From NCBI GenBank assembly GCA_014529385.2, contig CM043958.1, forward strand, positions 126,990,817 to 127,054,816: a DNA stretch of 64,000 nt, written 5' to 3'. Origin of the DNA: Adiantum capillus-veneris. Lineage: Eukaryota; Streptophyta; Polypodiopsida; Polypodiales; Pteridaceae. A program made the position numbers and the translations under genes. The notes under the pieces are model-generated. The model had not been told where the DNA came from. It saw only the letters and a list, made by a program, of their open reading frames with translations, and searched no databases. This document shows, piece by piece, positions 55,565 to 64,000 of the stretch (position 1 is its first letter; the number at the start of each line of letters is the position of its first letter).

Positions 55565-57175
55565 CAAATTTTTACCTATTTAGAAAATAGTCTAGTGGAT
55601 TTTCAATAACCATAGAATTCATTTCATTTCCATCATTTAACCCAGACGTTTTATGCTAGAAAGGCTCCATTTAGCACGTTAACACAAAAATGCTCACCTA
55701 GAATGATACCTAAATCACATTTGAAAGTGAAGCTTAATCTTAAGCTCCAGCCTAAGGCTTAAGTCTCAAAGTTTAGGCTTTTGTTTCAAGCCTAAAACTT
55801 AAGTCTCAAAATTTATGCTTATGTTTGAAGTTTAAAATGTAAGCTCTAAGCCCCTTTTAGTCTTCATCATTCACTATGTGAAAACCTTTTATATTATGTG
55901 CACTCAAGATCTATTTATAAAACCCCTTATCTATGAATTTTTCAAGGTATCATCCAATTTTCTTCATAATCTATAAGTTTTTGTTATTTGTAACATTTTT
56001 TTGCTACAATGCTCATGAGACTGGACTCATATGGTAGTGCTACACTAACATATAAAGGCAAGGCTCGAACTTAAGTTCGATCCTACAAAATAAATTTCAT
56101 TTTCTTGTTATAGATTACGACTCTTTCTTAACATATGTAATCGCTACAATAGGATATGAAATTGTGAGCTTCACTTGGAAGTACTAAGGTAGGATTTTAT
56201 GACAAGGACTTTTGTCGTTGAAACTCATACACATGATCACGTGATGCTCACCTAACATGCTACCTACTTCACATTTGGAGGTGAAACTCAAACTTAAGTT
56301 CATGCCTAAGGCTTAAGTCTTAACCTTAAGCTTATGTTTCAAGTGTAAGGCTTAAATCTCAAGCCATGTCTAGTCTCAACACATTCACTATGTATAAAAT
56401 TATTATATTGTGCACATCTAGGGCCTATTCAAAAAACCTCTTAACTATGAATTTTTCAAGTTATGATCCTTTTTACTTCATGATCCGTAAGTATTGCTAT
56501 TTGGAAGATTAAATTACTACAATGCTCTTGAGATTGGCCTAACATGGTAGTGCTCATGAGCTCGGCCTCACATGGTATTGCTACACTAACATGTGGAGGC
56601 AAGGTTCAAACTTAAGTTCAAGCCTATAAACTAAATTTCAATGCCTTGTTAGGTACAAAGACATTATGAGTTTCACGTAATAATATATTCAAGTGCTACA
56701 CTAGGATATGGAATTTCAAGTCTCACTTAGAATAACTCAGCCAGGACTTTTGTGATTGAAGTTCATACACAAGTGCTTCACTATCTCTCCTTGTTAGGCT
56801 TGAACTTAAGTTTGAGCCTCATTAGTATTTAGTAATGCTTCATTATTGTCTCACCAAAACCAAAATTTCTTACTCTTAATACACATCTGTATGTTAGCTA
56901 TGATTTGTGAATTGGCACTTTAAATAAAGACATGTGCTTTGTGATGGCTCAAACTCAAGTTTAATCCCCCCCATCATTTTATAAAACAACAACCATTAAA
57001 TCTAATTAAAATGACATACTTTTAGATAAAGACACATGATAGTATTAAGAAAATAGTGTTTGAAGGACCTAAAGTATCACAATTGATCAATTCAATACAC
57101 TATCCTGCCTTTTTACACTTAGGAGTCTGTTGGTACATGATAATGGCATGCATCATTAAACCTAGTATCAAAAAT
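55565..57175. repeat. gene-free DNA with palindromic AACTTAAGTT repeats
   Basis: No gene seen. It holds several copies of the 22-bp palindrome family, at 56062-56083, 56603-56624, 56797-56818 and 56946-56967, with weaker traces near 55745, 55800, 56290 and 56330. Surrounding phrases also repeat (GCTACACTAACAT.T.AAGGCAAGG..). If copies a and the methyltransferase-like gene are parts of one locus, this would be an intron; otherwise it is intergenic. Confidence 0.7.
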
Positions 57176-57779
57176 ACTCTAAGAAGCATTCGCACCTTTT
57201 TCATCAGCTACTACAATGTCTTGAGGGGCTCTATCATCCTCTTGTGCGTCCTCATTATCTTCATCATTTTCTTTTGCACACTCAACATCCACAATTGGAC
57301 TCATTTCTCCAACATTGTCTCCCCCCCCTTGATGATCAAAATCCGTAGCTTCTTGAAATTCACTATCATCCGTGTTATCTACGTTATCATTGTCTTCATT
57401 TCTATCAACATCCTCTCCACTGCTTTGTTGCTCATCGATGTCAAGATTGTTAAGGTCTTCTTTTTCTTTATCATCCAACTCCACTGTTTGTCTCGCAAGT
57501 GATACTTGACTTGCACCACACCACTCCTGCAAGGACGGATCGCTCTCCAAAAGACTAGAGCATTGAGATTCTAACTCCATTGCTTCAAAATCATCTTTAC
57601 ATAGAGCAATTTCCCTTCTCTTCTTCGACAAACTTTGCTCCAACACAACTCCACCGCAAAAAAATTCCAAAACATAGCTTTGCTCAGGACAAAACCCTGT
57701 GATAAGGCCATCAATGAAGTTTTTATCAATAAATTCATGATCCTTGCCACAAGAGCCTGAGAAAAATGTAACATTTAAT

Positions 57780-59005
57780 GGCCTAATAACTTATCGGTAG
57801 CGGAAATTAGCATGAACATAGTGGGCATTTCATTAGAGTAGATTCCTAATGAGAATTACAAGAGTGCTTGGGTGGAGAGAGCAACAAAAAGCATAACACC
57901 TAGTTAGATAGCATCGACGATACTTTCAAAAGAGAGAGCAATTAAGCTATTGACAATAGTTGAGGACCGGATTTTCATGGAGCCGGTCCCCCCTCCAAAA
58001 GGCTTTGTATTATGGTTTCTCCCATCAAGAGAGACATTGTACAATACAATTCTTTGTGTTCCTTCAAGACTAGCTAGTGCAATGAAGATGGAAACTTCAT
58101 GCACTAAGCAAAACACTTAACAAACACAACTTGAATTATCCCCGTTCTCAGACCCAAGACCTCACACACCTTCGAAGATGGTGAGAGCTAGCAGGGTATG
58201 AGAGTAGATTGAGAGGAAGAAGGAGTATCTTACGAGAAAGATGTACATCTCCTCACATAATCACTCATATGTAGCATAGCTTAGCTTAGTAATTAGCTTG
58301 GTAGAGGAGATGAGCATGCATTGAAGCTTGGCTCTTGGTTGGATTTGCATCCACATGCCAAGAGAGTGTTGATGTAGGCTTCTATCTCACAAGCTTGGAG
58401 TAGGTGATGAGTTCTCCATTAAAGCTTGGGAAGAGATAGTCTTCTCTTTCTTCACACATGAGCTTGTGTGAGTGTGTGTGTGATAATACCTTGCAAAAAT
58501 CAGCCCCCTCTCTCTCTTGGGCGACCCCTCTTGCTAAATGCTCTTCCTGAAGCCTCATTGGCCCTCCCCAAGTCAAGCCAATTACAATTAAGCAGCATAA
58601 TTGATAGCCTTCTGACATGTGTCCCCCTTTCCCCTTTTGTGAGAGCTTTAGGTAATTAAATAATTAAACTAAACTCTCATTGGACCCCTTTGCCTCCTGG
58701 CCAATAGGAATCATGCAAGCCATGGGGCTCCTGAATGCTCATTGGACCCCTTGGGAGACTGCCCAATAGTCTTCTAGGAGACTTAATTCTCATTGGTTTC
58801 TTTTATTAAATGTTTTTAAATTAATTAAACTAGATTTACTCTAGCTTAATTTTCATTGGTCCACTTCAAGGGTCATCCAATAGAAATTGGGCACACCTTG
58901 TGGGCATCTGGCCTAGGGAGCTGACATGTGTCCCTCATTCCCTTTGTGTAAAGGGAGCCTGCGCCAAATTTGCAAAAAAATCTATAGAGAGCTTTTCTTT
59001 AGTAC
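57780..59005. repeat. intron-like insert with CCAAT/ATTGG array
   Basis: This lies between the last two methyltransferase-like exons. No gene seen. A phrase starting TGACATGTGTCCC occurs at 58612 and 58922, and four CATTGG..CCAAT pairs lie between (58556-58881), suggesting an inserted repeat element of unknown type. Confidence 0.6.
58550..58945. repeat. array of paired CATTGG and CCAAT words
   Basis: CATTGG at 58556, 58678, 58740, 58791 and 58854; CCAAT at 58578, 58701, 58763 and 58877, each 22-23 bp after a CATTGG. Three pairs share CATTGG(A/T)CC(C/A)CTT at the start and CCAATAG at the end, so each pair is a short inverted repeat. Confidence 0.8.
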
Positions 59006-59779
59006 CATGAAGATCCAAGACGACCAATTGAAATGGTACGTGCTCTGTATTGCAAAAGTTTTTGATCTTCCCCATATCAAAGCCCACCCCCTTGATTCTC
59101 CATGGAATAGACTCATCTTGAGATATTATGCCCATATTAGCTCTATAAAGATGATTGCGGAGAGTTACTACACTTTTTGGAAGTGAGGGTGGAGTCTTCT
59201 TTGCTCTGTTGAGGGAGTCCTTGACATAGTACTGGCTATAGCTCATCATTTGATTGTACTCATCTCCTAGCTTGTACTTCTCACAAACTTGCTCCCAAGA
59301 TAAATTTTCCCTTGTCAAATCAAAGAAGAATGATATTATTTCTTCTTTCAACACTCGATCTATTTTTAGCTTCCAAGCCATCTCATCCATGTCCATTCTA
59401 TGAGGGGTATGCTTGCCCTTCTTTAGCAAGATGGTTTTGTCCAGGATTGCATTTTGTAGTTCAAGAACTTCTTTATTCTCAAGGCCTAAAATGCATCTGA
59501 ACAATGTAGGTGCCAGTGTTGCTGTGCCAAGTGCTTGTCGAATCTGACCACCCTTCATAGGTAGAAATTTAGGAATTTTGTCGGAACCTTCGTCAATTGT
59601 TTCTCCCTTTGTATTTGGTAGCAAGCCTCGAGCATAGTGTCTCATGATCTTGACCCAATTCTTCCATACCTTCTCATCACATAGAAGCAAGTGCAAGTCG
59701 GTCTTGACAAATCCCTTTTGAAGTGTGTGCTCTGTTGTCTCAACAAAGGTCTGCAAAATTGAAAATTCCAACATCAATA

Positions 59780-60105
59780 TTGAGAAGGCTCTAACTTGTG
59801 GGATTGAGACACGTACTTAATAAGTTCAAGCCTAGCTAGATTGAATTGTTTCTTTATATGCTCACTTACATCTATGCAAAGTCCAAAATACATGGGTATA
59901 TGTAAGTGGGGCTCAAACTTAAGTTCGAGCCTCGCTTGTTTGTGCTATAGCCTCATATGCAAGTGACACTAAATCTTAAGTTAAAACCTCACTTTTATTT
60001 CTAAATGAGCACATGGAGGTCTTGCTTGAGCCTATGATAGACTCTAGTTTACAAATAGATATTGATTAAAAAGACTCACATCCATGTTTTCAAAGAATCA
60101 AACAA
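59780..60105. repeat. intron-like DNA with a palindromic repeat
   Basis: Between exon-like blocks 60110 and 59750. It contains one good palindrome copy at 59910-59931 and a weaker one near 59957-59980. Confidence 0.7.
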
Positions 60106-61409
60106 GTACCTTCCAAGCCTCAAAGTCCTTCTTGGTTTGGTTGACACCAGGTGGTGGCTTAGAAGGACAACCATTTGCATGCCATTGTGCTTGTGCTTGC
60201 ATAAGTTGGTCAAGAAATGGCTCCTTTTGCATTGACATTGCAACAAATAGATTCACATCTTTGGAGATTTCACGAGAGATCTTTGGTGGGCAATTGAGAA
60301 TAATCTTTGATCATCTATATTTGAATTGTTGACGCAATTGAGGGGTAACCTTTGCAACGTTTGCACCCTGCAAATGTTTTGCAAGTCAAAATCCTGACCC
60401 AATCTAGATTTAATCTTCTGTACACATAGTTTGATGGAGCAGGAAAACACCTTGTCACGTCAATGCTAAAGACTTAATTAATCCGAAAGGATAGAATCCC
60501 TTCTTTATTTCTAAAGAGGTCAGTGCCTTGTTATCTTCGGATGGAGTTTCCATGTCCATCAACTCCTCTTCAAAAACCTCTTTTTCTTCTACACTATTTT
60601 TCATCTTCCTCTTTGCTAGTTTTTGTCAATCTTCCTCAAGAGTAGAATCATCCTTTGCCTTTCTTTTTCTTCTGAGTCCTTGTGCATCTTGCTCTTGTGA
60701 ACCTTCTTGCTCCTCTAAATTAATGGTGGCAGTGATCTTCTCTACATGTGTTGAAGCGCTTGCACGGGCACCTCTTGATGCTGCAAGTGCACTCCTAACT
60801 ATGGCTTTCCTTGTCTTCTCCACAACTTTCTTAGATAGTGCCCCTATTGGTTTCTTTGCAGGTACAATCTTCTTTGATAAGCTCAAGACTCGCTTTGCAT
60901 GTTTCACTGCCTTCACTAGGTCTTCCACACAGTCCACACCTGAGTCTTCTTGATTAGTGAAGCTGGAGATCTTCAATGCTAATTTTACAATAGAATTTTA
61001 TTTTCCTAGTGTGCTACCATTCATGTCTGCTACATGAAAAGTGACCAATGATAAGCAAAACTTGTTTGCCTTTGTGGTCTCTCCAATAGGTAGCACATTA
61101 CATGCAAAGCATGGCATTGCTGTTGCATCCACATTATCTTTGACACCCACAACAATCCCCATGTCTCCATATTTCATATCACCTTGTGACAAATATAGAT
61201 GGATGTCACCTTTGTAGTTTGCATCTGTATTGTAGGTATCCACAAACCACTTCACTCCTTCTTCTTCTTTTAACTCAAAGGTCTTGTCAACCTTTATTCT
61301 TGGAGCATTAGTTTTGGCGTGAGTGGACATTCCAAGAACATCAAGTGTGAAGACTTGTGCACCCTGCTCTGGTATACTTGGTACATTGGAAGCCTCCATT
61401 CCTGAAACA

Positions 61410-62300
61410 ACCAAAAAGAACAATATTAGAACCTAAACAAGGAGCATATGTTTTAAGTTAAATAGTACATTTAAAAAAAAACACTAGCATGTGTAGGCAA
61501 GGCTCGAACTTAAGTTTGGGCCAAAAATGTTGTTTTGTACCCTTGCTAGCCACAAGGATGTCATGAGAGTAGTCTTGCAAGTTAGTGCTACATTAAATTT
61601 GAGCCTAAAAGTGAAGCTCTATGATTTTTCTAGCCAGAAGGATGTCATGAGGCTATGCATGCACCCTAGTGCTACATTAGCATATGGAGAGGAAGCTCAA
61701 ACTTAAGTTTCAGCTTAAAAGTGAATTTTTCTAGCCAGAAGGATGTCATGAGGCTAGGCATGCACCCTAGTGCTACATTAGTATATGGAGAGGAAGCTCA
61801 AACTTAAGTTTGAGCCTAAAAGTGAAATTTTTTTCCCTGATGCACTTGAGGCTCGAATTTACGATCGAGCCTAAAGGTGCTATTCTATGCCCTTGACAAC
61901 CACAAATATGTCATCAAGCTAGCCTTCCATGCTAATGCTACACTCGAACATGCAAGTGGGGATCAAACTTAAGTTTGAGCCTCTTGTCATTGGTAACCAG
62001 AAGGATGCCATGAGGCTAGACTTAAGTTCAATTCTAAGTGTTTTTCTATTCTTGCATGAATCTTAAAAGGACTTAGTGAATCTAGATTTTCATGATAGTG
62101 CTATACTAACATATCTAGGTGAGGCTCGAACTTAAGCTCGAGCCTCTTGCCTCTGGTAGCCACAAGGATATCCCTCGGCTAGCCTTACACCCTAGTGCTA
62201 CAATAGCATATGCAAATAAGGCTAGCCACAAGGATGTCATGAGGAAATTCTTGCATCCTAGTGCTAAAGAATATGCACTTGAGGCTCAAATAAAAATTCG
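61410..62300. repeat. about 100-bp tandem repeat, each unit with a palindrome
   Basis: Units contain TAGCCA(C/G)AAGGATGTCATGAGG, split here as TAGCCA(C/G)AAGG and ATGTCATGAGG, a phrase CCTAGTGCTACATTAG and one palindrome. Two adjacent units start at 61630 and 61731 (period 101 bp) and are almost identical; flanking units are more divergent. Good palindromes are at 61501, 61795, 61850, 61960 and 62123. Confidence 0.85.
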
Positions 62301-62358
62301 ACGAAGTTAGGGGTGTATAGAACTAGTTTTTTGAGACTTTTGGGAAAATAATACTTAC

Positions 62359-62542
62359 AAGTTGGACATAGTTTTGACTTCCCTTGGCTAAAACCTCTTA
62401 GGATCAATGAGTGAGGGACCTGCCTCCACCAACCCTCTTGCTTAACCAATTTTGTGGCACCTTTTTGCATGTAAAATTGTCCTGCTACAACACGTAAAAC
62501 ACCAGGACTACAATCACCAAGACTCAATTTACACATAAACAA
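62359..62542 (-). pseudogene. unassigned exon-like block
   Basis: 184 bp between TTTTTTTCAG and GTAAGT on the minus strand, reading LFMCKLSLGDCSPGVLRVV and VKQEGWWRQVPHSLILRG and ending KLCPT. Direct splicing to 61401 would create a TGA at the junction, so it is either an exon of a separate gene or a decayed 5' exon. Domain not recognised. Confidence 0.4.
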
Positions 62543-62599
62543 CTGAAAAAAAACCTCATTGTATTTTGAATGTCCATCAAGGCTCAATTGTCATAGCAT

Positions 62600-63331
62600 A
62601 ATCTCCAAGGCCACCTATACTCAAACTAATGTCCTATCCTAAAAGAAAACTATATGACTAACTAAGCTCGAACTTAAGTTTGAGCCACTCATGCAACTAC
62701 TTTGAAGCCTCACCTTCTTGTAAGCTCCGACTCTTTTGATAGGTCATTCAAGGAAACTTAGGTTTGATGTAAAGCTCATCATTACCTTGGCTCCACCTTA
62801 CAACTCTTTAAATGTATAATGTAGCTCAAACTTCAATTTGAGTATCCTTCCAAATTCAAGGCTACTTCAACATAGCTTGGGTTTTTTCTCACACTTCTTG
62901 TTGCTCGTAGATTTCTAACACTTGAATGTGCATCTATGCTCAAACTTGAGTTTGAGCCTTCTACCAAATTCCATGGGTGCCTCCATGTAACTTGGGCTCC
63001 ATCTTGCAACCCGTGTGACAAGTATAGATTTCTAACACTTGGATGTACATTTAGGCTCAAACTTGAGATCGAGCCACCTACAAAATTCCATGCTTGCCTC
63101 TATGAAACTTTGGCTTTGTGAAACTCTTTTTAACTAGGTATTTATAGCACTTAGATGTACATCTAGGATCAAACTTGAGCTTGAGCCTCCTACCGTCCTC
63201 CGTGGGTTGACTCAATATAGCTTAAGATCCATCTTGCAACTATTTTAAGCTATAGATTTCTAGCACTTAGACCTACATTTAGGCTCCATCTATGCTCTGG
63301 CATTGTAACTTAGGCACCATCTTGGACCTAT
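62600..63331. repeat. gene-free DNA with palindromic repeats
   Basis: Palindrome-family copies lie at 62665, 62937, 63054 and 63166, with a weaker one near 62824. Each is followed by similar phrases (CCTACCAAATTCCATG..TGCCTC.. and ATTTCTAACACTTGGATGTACAT), giving a loose unit of about 115 bp. No gene seen. Confidence 0.8.
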
Positions 63332-63957
63332 TTGCCACATAAGTCAAGGACAACCATGCATGGCACTCAAGAAACTCAACGTGTTCTACCAATGATGTAC
63401 AAACAAGTGGACATTTTGCTGGAAGTAAACGACACACTTGTCACAATGGAATACAAAACTTTGTCACAACCAACATTCTCAAGGTTGTGGAACACAGTCT
63501 TCAAGATTGTCACTTTATCAAAATCAAGCACATTCTCTAAATGTGACATTTGCACATCAATAAAGGTCAAGCTAGAGTCTACCAAAAATCGGGTGGAGTG
63601 TGCTAGATAATGGCACAGAAGAGATCACACATGTTGCAACAAATGAGCTGTAGAAATCTGTATTATGCTTGGAGGAGCTCTTCAGAAATGAATCCAACTA
63701 AGTTCTTGTGCATTATACATGACAAGATGGACCAGAGTAAGACTGCCATACCACAAATTAAACCAGTTTCAAAATCTCTCAATGGAGTTGAGAGGCTTCC
63801 AGTATCCTTGACAGGAATGCTCACTCATGGACATGGGCAAACAACTTATGGTCACTTTGCATTGGGATTATGGCCGAGTGATCCCAACTTCACAATTGCA
63901 TCTCTCTCAAAATGTCTAAGAAACTTAGAAAGAAGAGATAAAACATATGTTTGGTGA
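63332..63957 (+). pseudogene. transposase-like protein fragment (DUF7869-like)
   Basis: Two overlapping open frames. The first ends with FSKCDICTSIKVKLESTKNR, a Cys-X2-Cys motif. After a frame change the second reads MAQKRSHMLQQMSCRNLYYA, FLCIIHDKMDQSKTAIPQIK and LTGMLTHGHGQTTYGHFALG, ending SKCLRNLERRDKTYVW. The (D)xxDQxKT phrase and following order resemble a domain found in many plant transposon-derived proteins (DUF7869-like from memory, not searched). The 5' end is missing or frame-broken and the gene may continue past the window. Confidence 0.45.
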
Positions 63958-64000
63958 CTTGAGATTAGAAAACTCAAGTGTAGAACCACGAACAAATCTT

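Larger units (their letters stand above)
57176..61399 (-). pseudogene. multi-exon gene with a permuted amino-methyltransferase-like end, decayed
   Basis: Blocks right to left: 61399-about 60470 (MEASNVPSIPEQGAQVF.., then a Lys/Ala-rich region; stops at about 61000 and 60623), 60367-60110 (between TTTGCAG and GTACTT; one TGA), 59750-59006 and 57756-57179. The last two join in phase at GT-AG sites to read FQLVVLDLHG then SCGKDHEFIDKNF, followed by SYVLEFFCGGVVLEQSLSKK. The second phrase fits the cofactor-binding motif of N4/N6 DNA methyltransferases (VLDxFxGxG..A); the first sits where their DPPY would be, but DLHG would not be catalytic. The order (IV before I) is the permuted class. A 90-residue acidic tail ends at TAG. 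The function is inference; the exon structure and stops are visible. Confidence 0.5.

Noticed and set aside
57056-57502. Plus-strand membrane-protein-like ORF rich in Ile and Phe
   Set aside because: It is the complement of the acidic Asp/Glu-rich tail of the minus-strand exon, which naturally reads as hydrophobic residues.
56062-63187. CRISPR-like array of palindromic repeats
   Set aside because: Spacing is irregular, the host is a plant nuclear genome, no cas genes are present, and part of the array is an ordinary 100-bp tandem repeat.

Overview
The window looks like a repeat-dense region of a land-plant nuclear genome. The evidence is an intact nine-exon SnRK2 kinase gene with plant GT-AG introns, plant-type Ty1/copia and Ty3/gypsy retrotransposons with tRNA-iMet- and tRNA-Asp-like primer sites, a CACTA transposon remnant, and many (GA)n and (TG)n(GA)n microsatellites. 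A seed-free plant such as a fern is my guess, but the species cannot be fixed from the sequence. No rRNA, tRNA, CRISPR or bacterial features were seen.

Layout. 1-2.5 kb: GA-rich, gene-free DNA with a possible minus-strand copia LTR edge. 2.6-4.94 kb: the only clearly intact gene, an ABA-type (OST1-like) SnRK2 protein kinase of 363 aa. 5-9 kb: gene-free DNA with microsatellites and local duplications. 9.1-11.7 kb: an old relic of the same copia family that has two well-preserved copies further on. 12.2-15 kb: a decayed copia element of a second family. 17.4-44.9 kb: a nest of gypsy elements (A, B, C) that share LTRs head-to-tail. Two copia copies sit inside it: copy 1 (18191-23367, target duplication AAAAC) in the protease of gypsy A, and copy 2 (37575-42620, target duplication ATTCC) in the leader of gypsy C. 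44.9-48.25 kb: a decayed CACTA (En/Spm) transposase on the minus strand. 48.3-50.6 kb: several short-period satellites, including a CCTAACCTATAA-rich block. 50.7-51.9 kb: an inverted gypsy fragment. 52.3-55.6 kb: two decayed minus-strand genes with FCP1-like HAD phosphatase domains. 57.2-61.4 kb: a decayed multi-exon minus-strand gene whose last two exons resemble a permuted DNA amino-methyltransferase. 63.3-63.96 kb: a plus-strand transposase-like fragment.

The most notable observations are these. (i) The two copia copies are almost identical internally yet differ by several percent in LTR and leader, and they share one protease frameshift. (ii) The gypsy units have RNase H joined directly to the LTR with no integrase, and element B carries a second RT-RNase H module. 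(iii) A duplicated splice donor in the SnRK2 gene would add eight in-frame residues. (iv) A 22-bp perfect-palindrome repeat recurs in the non-coding parts of 56-63 kb. (v) The methyltransferase-like and HAD-like genes at 52-62 kb are decayed.
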